This document shows, one piece after another, positions 16,683-24,697 of a stretch of 64,000 bases of DNA. The notes beneath the pieces are model-generated. The model was not told where the DNA came from and made no database searches. It saw only the letters and a list, made by a program, of their open reading frames with translations. The translations under genes and the position numbers were made by a program. The stretch is from Verrucomicrobiales bacterium (lineage in GTDB: Bacteria > Verrucomicrobiota > Verrucomicrobiia > Limisphaerales > UBA11358), in NCBI GenBank assembly GCA_028712475.1, contig JAQTQB010000002.1:248001-312000 (forward strand), given 5' to 3'. The stretch's first letter is position 1. Each line of letters starts with the position of its first letter.

Positions 16683-17741
16683 TCATCCGACTTCCAAAAA
16701 TGCGCCGTGGCAACTGAAGCCCGCGCCGAATGTGGACATCCACCACAGGCCGTCGGGCACGGTGTCACGCAAGGCACGTTCGAGGACAAAATAAACAGTG
16801 GGGCTGCTGATGTTGCCGAATTCGCGCAGCACGGCGGCGCTGTGGCGCACGTCGGCCTCGCTTAATTTGAGCTTGTCGCGCAGGGCGAGAATCACGTCGC
16901 GCCCGCCGGTGTGCAGAATCCAGCCCGTGATCTGCTCGCGTTTCACGGCCGCCACGGCGAGCGATTCGGCAAATAATCTCCCGGCAATCTCGCTGGCGAC
17001 CTGCGGCACTTGCGGCAGCAAAATGTTCCGCAACATCCCGTTCTTGTGGCTGAACCGGAGCGCGTCGCGTTCGGCGGTGACGAGGCGCGAGTCGGTGAAT
17101 TTCCATTCGACGCGCCGACGGTCGGGCAATGGTTGGTTCGACAAAACCGCCGCGCCGGCACCGTCTGCGAACAGGCAGGCGCTGATCAAAACGCCGGCAT
17201 CATCATCGAGATAAAATGCCGCGCTGCAAACCTCGACGCAGACGGAGAGAACTTTTTTGGCGCGCCCGGCGGTGAGGATTGCTTCTCCCGTCCGCAGATT
17301 TGGCAACGCCGCGCCGCAGCCCTGGCCGACGAGGTCGAGGGTGAAAATATTTTGGCGCAGGCCGAGCTTTTCGCTGACGTAGCTCGTGAGGCCGGGACAC
17401 AGATAGCCGGTGCAGGTGCTGATGATGAGGCTGTCAATTTCCTCCGGCCGGCAGTCCGCATCCTTCAGCGCGCGACGCGCGGCTTCCGTGGCCAGCGTCG
17501 GCGCGTGTTTTGCAAAGCGAGTCTGCAGCACATCGGGTGTCTGAACAAAAATTTCCGTGAGCGGGGCGAGCGCAAGGTGGCGCGCGTCAATGCCGTTGTC
17601 GCCGCAGAGGACTTTTTTGAGGATGGCCTGTGAACGCGGTTTGAGCTGCGGGAACTGCGGCCAGTTTTGCAGCGCGTCCCAGGAATCACGCTGGGTGTAG
17701 CGCTGCGGCGGAACGGCGGTGCCGAGTCCGGTGATAAACAT
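16683..17741 (-). CDS. type III polyketide synthase
   Basis: A 352-aa chalcone/stilbene-synthase-like enzyme. All three catalytic residues of the thiolase-fold active site are visible: Cys142 in VGQGCGAALP, His277 in WILHTGGRD and Asn310 in EFGNISSPTVYFVLE. The N-terminal TGLGTAVPP and the C-terminal FGAGFSCHGAFLE are also characteristic. The family extends an acyl-CoA starter with malonyl-CoA to alkylresorcinols, alkylpyrones or phloroglucinol-type products. It is the first gene of the set followed by the methyltransferase and the FAD oxidoreductase, suggesting a methylated and oxidised small aromatic or quinone product. The product identity cannot be read from sequence. Confidence 0.88.
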   Translation of the reverse strand: MFITGLGTAVPPQRYTQRDSWDALQNWPQFPQLKPRSQAILKKVLCGDNGIDARHLALAPLTEIFVQTPDVLQTRFAKHAPTLATEAARRALKDADCRPEEIDSLIISTCTGYLCPGLTSYVSEKLGLRQNIFTLDLVGQGCGAALPNLRTGEAILTAGRAKKVLSVCVEVCSAAFYLDDDAGVLISACLFADGAGAAVLSNQPLPDRRRVEWKFTDSRLVTAERDALRFSHKNGMLRNILLPQVPQVASEIAGRLFAESLAVAAVKREQITGWILHTGGRDVILALRDKLKLSEADVRHSAAVLREFGNISSPTVYFVLERALRDTVPDGLWWMSTFGAGFSCHGAFLEVG

Positions 17742-18010
17742 AAAAAAATTTAACGCGCGTTCTGTCCGCGCGCCATTTCAATCGGTGAGATGCTCAAAAA
17801 TTCCTTTAGTTCCCCGCAAAAAACGGCGGCGGAATCGCCGAATGACAATCACCGGCTGCGGTGTCAGGCGTTGCATCGTCAAATTCAACCTGGTTTTTCG
17901 TGTCCAATCTTGCTGGGACGCCAACCGAACGGAGCGCGGCTACATAAATAAGGGTCTTTCCTAGTTGAGCGGGTGCGAACGGGTTTCTTTCAAGAGCAAC
18001 GCGTAGAGGT

Positions 18011-18526
18011 TATCACGGCGGCTACGTTGAAAATGCCGCCATCTACCATTGCCCCTCGGACACCAGCGTGGACCGGCTCAAAGGTCTGCCGAGGGCACGA
18101 TCAGTTTCGATGAACGGTTGGATAAACCCGGGACTGAACGGGCCTTTCAGCGGCAGTTCGGCGGCGTTGGCGTTTGAAAAATACCGGCGGGAGGGCGACT
18201 TCGTGCGTCTGGCGCCTTCCGATGCGTTCGTGTTTCTGGACGAACGTCCTGACAGCATCAACGACGGATGGTTCCGGGTGGAGACTTCCGGCTACAGTCC
18301 GTTGAACCTGGCAGATCTGACCATCACCGATCTGCCTGCGGTCTATCACAATGACGCAACGTCCTTCACTTTTGCCGATGGCCATTCCGAATTCCATCGC
18401 TGGCGCGGCTTGCAGAAACTGGCGTTAAAGATGGCTGGCGGCAAACGTCAGGCGATACCGGCGCCCAACGACCAGGACGTGCAATGGCTGATGGAACACG
18501 CGACCAAACCCACAGCGGCAAATTGA
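18011..18526 (+). pseudogene. decayed H-X9-DG pseudopilin (C-terminal part only)
   Basis: The open frame from about 18011 encodes the C-terminal half of the same protein family as the intact genes at 37167 and 38039. It has YHCPSD (versus YKCPGD), the SVSMNGW strand, FVFLDERPDSINDGWF, and the FADGHSEFHRW block with final VQWLMEHAT. The N-terminal prepilin signal helix and first third are absent, and an in-frame TGA lies at 17966-17968, so it is a truncated remnant. It has no promoter or start that I can support. Confidence 0.7.
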
Positions 18527-18570
18527 CAGCACTCCAGTTCCGGCAGCTCGCCGCAACCGGCCTCGGTCCC

Positions 18571-18667
18571 GTGGCGGAATCAGCCGTGGAGAAATTTCAC
18601 CACCGCTTCCGTCCGGGAGTGGACGTGCAACTTCTCATAAACGGTCCGCACATAGTAACGAACCGTG
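18571..18667. repeat. 97-bp direct repeat, left copy (response-regulator 3' end remnant)
   Basis: Matches 21271-21367 with three mismatches at an offset of exactly 2700 bp. The right copy is the last 29 codons of the NarL-type regulator gene plus 9 bp beyond its stop. The left copy is therefore an orphan fragment of that gene, sitting between the dead pseudopilin and the LVIVD propeller gene. Confidence 0.85.
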
Positions 18668-18699
18668 ACAAATCTCCAGCCTATGAGACAATCTCGACG

Positions 18700-21252
18700 A
18701 TGAAACAAACTTGGCTTTATTCTATGGGACTGACTTTGGCGGTGTGTCTGTCGGTGGTCGAAGGGACTGCGTTCGCTGCGCCGGAAAGTTTATTTCCCGA
18801 CAGCAAGACCGGCAACGACTCGGGACCGGAAGGCGTTCACTACGAACTCGGCACCATTTTCCGCGCGAGCCTCGCGGGCAACCTCACGCATCTGCGCGTC
18901 TATGCGCTGGCGTCGGAATCGGGCGATCACACAGCGCGCGTGTGGCGCAATTCGGACGACACGGTCGTCGCGGGGCCGTTCGTGTGGAGTTACGGCGGCG
19001 TCACGGGCTGGACAAACCTCGACATTCCGGATGTGCCCATCGCGGCGGACACGGATTACACGGTCGTCGTCTCGACCGGCGGGGGCGGACGCAATTATCC
19101 GGCTCTCGACGGCGATCTCGCGTCGGCGGGCGGCAACGGGACGAACCTGACGTATCCGGCCGGCGCGGGCGTTTTCACCACGACGGCGGGCGCGCGTCCG
19201 GATCAGGTTTTTCAAGACGCGAATTATTTGCGCGACATTGTGTTCGTCGCCGATCCGCCGCCGGTCATCCCGCCACCGCTGGAACTTCAAATCAAAGGTC
19301 GCTGGCCCGGCTATCCGCGCGGCGAGACGCGGGGAGTTTTTGTGGCCGGCACTTACGCCTACCTCGCGCAATTTGGCGGGGGACTCGGCGTTTACAACAT
19401 CAGCCAGCCCACCAACATCGTCCGCGTGGGCGGCTACGACACGCCGGGGCGGGCCGTCAGTGTGCAGGTGGCCGGAACTTTGGCCTACGTGGCGGATGGT
19501 GACTTTGGCCTGCATGTTTTCGATGTCTCGAATCCGACGAATGTTGTCCGCGTGGGCGGCTACGACACGCCCGGTGTAGCGGAGGAGGTGCGGGTGGTGG
19601 GCGCGCTGGCCTACGTTGCCGACGGCGGCTCGCTGCAAATTCTCAACGTCGCCAATCCCACCAATGTCTTTTGGGTCGGCCAATGGATCACGCCGGGTTA
19701 CGCGCGAGGCGTGGCGGTCGCCGGCACGCGCGCTTATGTGGCCACAGCGGATGCGGGTTTGCAAATATACGATGTCAGCGACCCGACGAACGTGGCTTAC
19801 CTCGGCACTTTCGATACATCCGGCAATGCGCTGGGCGTGGCGGTTTCCGGCAACGTGGCCTATGTGGCGGACGGACAGGACGGCGTGCTGGCTTTGAACG
19901 TCGCCAATCCCGCCAACATCACGCCCCTCCGCACAAACGACACTGCGGGTTACACGTATCGGTTGCGCGTGGATGGCGCACGGCTCCATGCCGCCGACGC
20001 CCAGGGCGGGCTGGCCATCTTTGACATCAGCGGCGGGACCAATCTGACCTTGCTGGGCAGTTACCCGACCAGCAAATCCACTTTCGAAACGTTCATCGTG
20101 GGCACGACCGCCTATCTCGCGTCGGGCAGCGATGGCTTGCAAGTGTTGGACATCAGCAATCCCGCGAACATCACGCTCACCGCCCAGGCGGGCCGGGCCG
20201 CTTCAGTCACCGGCGTTCATGTCGCGGACGACATCGCCTACATCGCCGATGAGGTGAACGGCTTGGAAATTCTCAATGCGACGAATCCTGCCGCCATCAC
20301 GCGCTTGGGCGGGTTCTACAGCGGAGGTCCCACCTGGAGCGTCCTGGTGGAAAGCAACCGCGCCTATGTGGCGGACGGATACTTCGGCCTACGCATCCTG
20401 GACGTGACCAATCCGGCAAACCCCGACGTCCTTGGCAGCTTCAATCCCGGCGGCGACGCTTGGAGCGTGCAGATTGTCAGCAACAAAACCTACGGTGCCT
20501 TTCGCGGGGGCGGGTTGCAGATTCTCGACACCTCGCTGCCGGCGGCTGTGCAATCGCTCGGGAGCATCGCCGTGCCCGGCTTCGCCGCTGCGGAGGTGCA
20601 GGTGCGAGTAAACCTAGCCTATGTCGCGGACGGCGCCTACGGTCTGGAGATTTACAACGTCAGCAATCCGGCCAACATCATTCCCCTTAGCACGAACGTC
20701 ACCGGCGGTTACGCCTACGGTCTGGACGTGGTGGGCACACGCGCTTATCTGGCCGACGGCTATCAGGGCGTGAAAGTGTTCGATGTAAGCCAGCCGACGA
20801 ATGTGATTCAACTGGGCAGCTATCCCAGCCGCGAAGCCTGGAAGGTGCGGGTTCATGGAAACCTCGCCTATGTGGCGAACGGGGCGGACGGACTGCTGGT
20901 GTTGGACGTGAGCAATCCCGCCAACATCATCGAGGCGGCCCGCGTCGCCACCGGCGGTTACGCGCGCGACGTGAAAGTGGCCGGCAGCCGCATCTATCTG
21001 GCCGACGGTGAATGGGGACTGACGGTTTTCGAAGCGCCGCCCCGGTTTGGCCCGCCCCAAAAAACGAACGGCCTCTTTGAGGCGACCCTCCTAAACCTGA
21101 CCGGAACCGGAACGCTGCAGTTTGAATCCTCGGCAAACGCCGTGGGCTGGATGCCGCTTCAGACCAACACCATCACGGGCCGCGAGCAGCTTCTGTCGGT
21201 GCCGCTGGCTCCTGGTTCAACCAACCGCATCTTCCGGGCGAAAGTTCGATAA
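18700..21252 (+). CDS. secreted LVIVD-repeat beta-propeller with DUF4082-like domain
   Basis: An 850-aa exported protein. The signal peptide ends near residue 27 (SVVEGTAFAAPE). Residues about 28-185 resemble the DUF4082 beta-sandwich (ELGTIFRASLAGNLTHLRVYA, in part; then WTNLDIPDVPIAADTDYTVV). After a PPPVIPPPLE linker come 14 tandem repeats of about 42 residues, each of the form VAGTLAYVADGDFGLHVFDVSNPTN, in part. These are LVIVD repeats that fold as propeller blades, and 14 could make two seven-bladed propellers. A C-terminal beta domain follows. I start at the ATG at 18700 because the preceding codons read through the repeat copy. Likely extracellular; function unknown. Confidence 0.8.
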   Translation: MKQTWLYSMGLTLAVCLSVVEGTAFAAPESLFPDSKTGNDSGPEGVHYELGTIFRASLAGNLTHLRVYALASESGDHTARVWRNSDDTVVAGPFVWSYGGVTGWTNLDIPDVPIAADTDYTVVVSTGGGGRNYPALDGDLASAGGNGTNLTYPAGAGVFTTTAGARPDQVFQDANYLRDIVFVADPPPVIPPPLELQIKGRWPGYPRGETRGVFVAGTYAYLAQFGGGLGVYNISQPTNIVRVGGYDTPGRAVSVQVAGTLAYVADGDFGLHVFDVSNPTNVVRVGGYDTPGVAEEVRVVGALAYVADGGSLQILNVANPTNVFWVGQWITPGYARGVAVAGTRAYVATADAGLQIYDVSDPTNVAYLGTFDTSGNALGVAVSGNVAYVADGQDGVLALNVANPANITPLRTNDTAGYTYRLRVDGARLHAADAQGGLAIFDISGGTNLTLLGSYPTSKSTFETFIVGTTAYLASGSDGLQVLDISNPANITLTAQAGRAASVTGVHVADDIAYIADEVNGLEILNATNPAAITRLGGFYSGGPTWSVLVESNRAYVADGYFGLRILDVTNPANPDVLGSFNPGGDAWSVQIVSNKTYGAFRGGGLQILDTSLPAAVQSLGSIAVPGFAAAEVQVRVNLAYVADGAYGLEIYNVSNPANIIPLSTNVTGGYAYGLDVVGTRAYLADGYQGVKVFDVSQPTNVIQLGSYPSREAWKVRVHGNLAYVANGADGLLVLDVSNPANIIEAARVATGGYARDVKVAGSRIYLADGEWGLTVFEAPPRFGPPQKTNGLFEATLLNLTGTGTLQFESSANAVGWMPLQTNTITGREQLLSVPLAPGSTNRIFRAKVR

Positions 21253-21270
21253 GTTTTTGGGAACCGTTCG

Positions 21271-21367
21271 GTAGCGGAATCAGCCGTGGAGAAATTTCAC
21301 CACCGCTTCCGTCCGGGAGTGGACGTGCAGTTTCTCATAAACGGTCCGCACATAGTAACGAACCGTG
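21271..21367. repeat. 97-bp direct repeat, right copy
   Basis: This copy overlaps the 3' end of the NarL-type regulator gene (positions 21280-21367 are coding). With the left copy at 18571-18667 it brackets the whole LVIVD propeller gene. Confidence 0.85.
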
Positions 21368-21903
21368 TCCGTGCTGATGCCCATGTGTTCGGCGATTTCC
21401 TTGTAAACGTAGCCCCTGGCCAGAAGTTGAAGGAACTCGCGTTCTCCGGGGCTTAGCCGGGTGACTTGTGACTCGTCCTGGGGCTTGGAAAAAAACTGAA
21501 CCACGCGCCGGGCCAGTTGCGGCGACATGGGCGAGCCGCCCGCATGGACGTCACGGACGGCTTCCAATAACTGTGACGAACTGGTGCGTTTGAGCAGGTA
21601 TCCGCTCGCCCCGGCTTTGAGCGAATTGAACAGCGAGTCGCTGTCCTCATAGACGGTGAGCATCAAAACCTGCACCGCCGGGACAATCATCTTCAACTGG
21701 CGGACACATTCGATCCCGGCCATGCCGGGCATGTTGATGTCCATGAGGACGACGTCGGGCGGCTGCTGCGGGATTTCATCCAGGGCCGTCTCTGCGTTCG
21801 CGTAGCTGCCGGCCAGTTTAAGCGAAGGCGCCTCCCGGATCAAAGCCGCGAGACTCGCCCGCATGTCTTTGTCGTCATCTACAATTGCCACTTTGATCTG
21901 CAT
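21280..21903 (-). CDS. NarL/FixJ-family response regulator
   Basis: A 207-aa two-component regulator. The receiver domain has the acidic pocket VDDD (8-11), phospho-acceptor Asp55 in LMDINMPG, and Lys105 in GYLLKRTSS. The C-terminal LuxR-type HTH runs from about residue 145 (LSPGEREFLQLLARG, then YKEIAEHMGISTDTVRYYVRTVY, in part). It binds DNA as a dimer when phosphorylated. The nearest candidate partner is the HisKA_3-type propeller kinase at 24698-28468. Its upstream region carries one copy of the CTGCATGAATGTGCAG palindrome, which suggests autoregulation (inference). Its last 29 codons are duplicated at 18571-18667. Confidence 0.88.
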   Translation of the reverse strand: MQIKVAIVDDDKDMRASLAALIREAPSLKLAGSYANAETALDEIPQQPPDVVLMDINMPGMAGIECVRQLKMIVPAVQVLMLTVYEDSDSLFNSLKAGASGYLLKRTSSSQLLEAVRDVHAGGSPMSPQLARRVVQFFSKPQDESQVTRLSPGEREFLQLLARGYVYKEIAEHMGISTDTVRYYVRTVYEKLHVHSRTEAVVKFLHG

Positions 21904-21977
21904 AACTTATATCTTTACTCACGCCCGCCATGCCAATGCCACGTCTCCATTTAACTGGATTTGCCACTGGGAAGCAA

Positions 21978-21993
21978 CTGCATGAATGTGCAG
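21978..21993. promoter_or_regulatory. 16-bp inverted repeat, candidate operator (site 1)
   Basis: CTGCATGAATGTGCAG is the exact reverse complement of the site at 24612-24627. It lies between the divergent response-regulator (ATG 75 nt away) and lipoprotein genes. The arms CTGCA/TGCAG are a perfect inverted repeat with a 6-nt centre. Confidence 0.5.
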
Positions 21994-22039
21994 CAGCGTT
22001 GCACGTTGACAAAGTCCAAAAGTCATAGCCACTCTTACC

Positions 22040-22960
22040 ATGAAAATGAAATCTTTCCTGGTTCTTATCTTGTCACTTCCGTTCCTCGCCGGTTGCGCCA
22101 CGAAACATTATTCTGAATTCACCGGCAGCCGGACGTGGCTCACCACGAAAAATGCCGTGGCCGACCAGGCTTATGCCGTGCCGGTTTACTGGAACTGGCC
22201 GGAGCGTCCTTATCGGGTCATGGGCAGCATCCAGCTTGCGGATCCACACAAAAAATGGAAGGACAGCGACACCGCGCAGTCCGCCCGCATGGCGAGAAGC
22301 AAAGGAGGCGATGCGCTGATTGTTTTTTTTGGCGATGAGCCGGGTGGAATCTCAAACGCGCCGCACGTCATGCAATTGTTTCCGACCGCGCCGGCCTGCG
22401 CTTTGGTCATCCAATGGAAATCCCAAAGCGATGTTGATGAGGAAAGTCATCGTCTGGACGGACTGCGGGCTTACCTGCGGCGCTCATATCCGGCGCTGAA
22501 TCTTGGAATAAAGAACGACCTGTGGGAAATGGGCGTTGAATACGTCGCGTGGCTCGGACTGAACATCAGCGTGCCGCGCGGCGCAACCAAACTGGAGGAC
22601 GCGTTGAGCAGTTTGATGGCGGCTTCCAAAGATGCCAGTCCGTCCAAATGGCTGTTCAAAGGGACGCTGCGCGCCAATGATCACTCAACCACGCCGACCG
22701 AAACCGTTGTCTATGGGATTGCGACGTTCACCCAGACTGGCGAAAACGTGGCCATCGTTTCTCAACCTGGGAAGATAAATGCCAGCTTCCACGGCCTCAC
22801 GAGAGACGGTCAAGTGAGTGGTCGGCTCGATTTTGCTGCGGGGGCAACAGTTTTCACAGGTCAAGCCGAAGGCTTGCAGTTGCCCGACAAGATTTCCATG
22901 AGCAGCCAAGGGCAGGTCGCCGGCAAACCGGTTCAAGGGACTTTTCTACTTCTGCGCTAG
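22040..22960 (+). CDS. lipoprotein of unknown function
   Basis: A 306-aa protein with a lipoprotein signal: a basic N-terminus, hydrophobic core LVLILSLPF and lipobox LAGC with the modified Cys at residue 19. The mature part has two regions. Residues about 40-120 (PYRVMGSIQLADP, then ARSKGGDALIVFF) resemble the heavy-metal-binding / YbjQ-like alpha-beta fold often found in lipoproteins. The C-terminal beta-rich segment ends VQGTFLLLR. It is divergent from the response regulator. Function unknown; I assign only localisation with confidence. Confidence 0.65.
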   Translation: MKMKSFLVLILSLPFLAGCATKHYSEFTGSRTWLTTKNAVADQAYAVPVYWNWPERPYRVMGSIQLADPHKKWKDSDTAQSARMARSKGGDALIVFFGDEPGGISNAPHVMQLFPTAPACALVIQWKSQSDVDEESHRLDGLRAYLRRSYPALNLGIKNDLWEMGVEYVAWLGLNISVPRGATKLEDALSSLMAASKDASPSKWLFKGTLRANDHSTTPTETVVYGIATFTQTGENVAIVSQPGKINASFHGLTRDGQVSGRLDFAAGATVFTGQAEGLQLPDKISMSSQGQVAGKPVQGTFLLLR

Positions 22961-22994
22961 AAACAAAAAAGGTCATGCCATTTCTGGCATGACC
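22961..22994 (-). terminator. rho-independent terminator of the alpha-amylase gene
   Basis: GGTCATGCCA (22971-22980) and TGGCATGACC (22985-22994) form a perfect 10-bp stem with a TTTC loop. On the minus strand the stem is followed by six Ts. It sits 20 nt past the amylase stop at 23015. It also falls just after the convergent lipoprotein stop, but has no T-tract in that direction. Confidence 0.85.
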
Positions 22995-23014
22995 CTTGTG
23001 TAAAACAAACTCCG

Positions 23015-24460
23015 TCAGAATCCGGTCACGGAATAAACCGCATAACCTCTGGGAGCGGCCCAGACTTGCACACTGCCGGCCGAATTGCAGAACTGGTCAT
23101 TAGGCTGGTAATTCTGCCCGCTCTTCGAGGAAGACCACGCATACGCCTTCAACGTCTTGTTTTTCAAGTAGCCGTTGTCAACGGTGACGGTCTGCCCCTT
23201 CCACTGGGTGGCATCGTCATTGATGATGACCACATAGCCTGGCTGGGAAGCGGAGGTTCCGTAGGATTCGTATATGATGTATTGGGTGTTTTGACTCTCA
23301 AGAACGTGGATGGAAGGGCCGCCGTTGGCGAATTTCTCACGCATCCAGACGAGCTGCCTTATGCCGTTGCCCCAGCCGCTGCCGTTGCCACCACCGTCCT
23401 TCAGGCCGTAGTTGAAGTAGTCCTTCCAGAAGATGCAGGGATATCCTTGGTAAGTGAGGATGAAGGCATAACCCATCATTTTGTCTGTGATAATCTCGTC
23501 CGTGTCATGATTAGCGATGAAGGTCACAGCCTTGCCCGCATTCTTTTTTGCGTAACATTTGGTTGCATCCAGCATGTTGCGCACGTCCCCACCGCCACCC
23601 GTGTTGTTGCAGATGTCCTTCAGGGTATAATAAAGAGCAAAGTCAAACGCGTGTGCGTTGGCGGCGTTGGCCCAATTATCAAGCAGTGTGGTGTTGGCAT
23701 CCCAGTATTCACCGACTGTGAAATCCGGCCCGGAAGCGGCGTTCATATCATTGACCACCCACGGATGGTAGCCCTTCACATAATCATATCGCCAGCCGTC
23801 GAAGCCGGCATTGGCGTGGTTTTTCAGCCAGCTCAACCAAGTTTTCATGGCTCCATAGGGGGCGCCTGAATTGAAGGTAAGGTCAGGGTAGCCGCCGAAG
23901 GTGCCTTCATCGCTCACTTCATAAAAATTGGGATGAAAATCATACCAATGCCATTTGCACAATCCGCTCTGGACGGCGTTGAAGTCGGTGTAGGAACTGC
24001 CGCCCGTATAGCCGTTGGCTTCGCTCGCGCCACCGCTGCGGTGGTTCAAAACAATGTCGGCGGTGCAGGAAACACCCAGAGCCTGATAGGCGGCGATGGC
24101 GCTTTTCAACTGCGCCTGCGTCCCGAAGTGCGTCCCCGGCCCGCCCTTTTGAGAATACGAGCCAACATCGTAGTAATCGTAGGGATCATAGCCCATGGAA
24201 AATCCGCCACTGGCTGATTTCTGCGGCACCGGAAACCAAATCCGGTTGATGCCATATCCGCCGATCATGCTCCGCAGCGAAGCGGCGTTGGTTTGCATGG
24301 TAGGATACCACGGACCAGGAACATCCCAGTAGAAGCCTTGCATCATCACGCCGGAGAACAGCGATGACGTTGAAAGGGTGAACAATGTTAACAAGCCGAA
24401 AACCTTTGCGAGGGGCTTCCTCTTTCGGAGGAAGTTGAATCTTAATATCAAGTTTGACAT
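23015..24460 (-). CDS. secreted alpha-amylase, GH13 archaeal-type
   Basis: A 481-aa endo-acting alpha-1,4-glucan hydrolase, exported by a signal peptide (FGLLTLFTLSTSSLFSG). The GH13 regions are all present: region I DIVLNH, region II GWRYDYVKGY with the Asp nucleophile, region III VGEYWD with the Glu acid/base, and region IV FIANHDTD. The text VMMQGFYWDV, SMGYDPYDYYDVG and EGTFGGYPDL is strikingly like Pyrococcus/Thermococcus and plant amylases (subfamilies GH13_7/6). I chose the ATG at 24458-24460, preceded by GAGAGAAT, over an upstream in-frame start at 24577. A good terminator follows. A candidate operator lies 152 nt upstream. Confidence 0.9.
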   Translation of the reverse strand: MSNLILRFNFLRKRKPLAKVFGLLTLFTLSTSSLFSGVMMQGFYWDVPGPWYPTMQTNAASLRSMIGGYGINRIWFPVPQKSASGGFSMGYDPYDYYDVGSYSQKGGPGTHFGTQAQLKSAIAAYQALGVSCTADIVLNHRSGGASEANGYTGGSSYTDFNAVQSGLCKWHWYDFHPNFYEVSDEGTFGGYPDLTFNSGAPYGAMKTWLSWLKNHANAGFDGWRYDYVKGYHPWVVNDMNAASGPDFTVGEYWDANTTLLDNWANAANAHAFDFALYYTLKDICNNTGGGGDVRNMLDATKCYAKKNAGKAVTFIANHDTDEIITDKMMGYAFILTYQGYPCIFWKDYFNYGLKDGGGNGSGWGNGIRQLVWMREKFANGGPSIHVLESQNTQYIIYESYGTSASQPGYVVIINDDATQWKGQTVTVDNGYLKNKTLKAYAWSSSKSGQNYQPNDQFCNSAGSVQVWAAPRGYAVYSVTGF

Positions 24461-24611
24461 ATTTATTCTCTCTATTGTGGGGGTTGCTGTGGTTTGGTTG
24501 TGAATGTCCTCCCTGTTTTTCGACACACCAATGGCGGTGGACGATACAAACAGTGACGTTTGCGGACAAGGGGACATGGGGGGATTCTAATCATCTAAAG
24601 CAAAGATTCTA

Positions 24612-24627
24612 CTGCACATTCATGCAG
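24612..24627. promoter_or_regulatory. 16-bp inverted repeat, candidate operator (site 2)
   Basis: CTGCACATTCATGCAG, identical (in reverse) to the site at 21978-21993, upstream of the alpha-amylase and just past the end of the propeller kinase gene. Confidence 0.5.
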
Positions 24628-24697
24628 GCTGGAAACAGGCCTGCCAAACAAGGTTGATGATGCTCCCTTTCCGTCCGCAACCGTGTTATGCCGCCAT

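Noticed and set aside
18484-18699. N-terminal extension of the LVIVD protein
   Set aside because: These codons read through the pseudopilin tail and the 97-bp repeat copy; a proper signal peptide begins at 18700.
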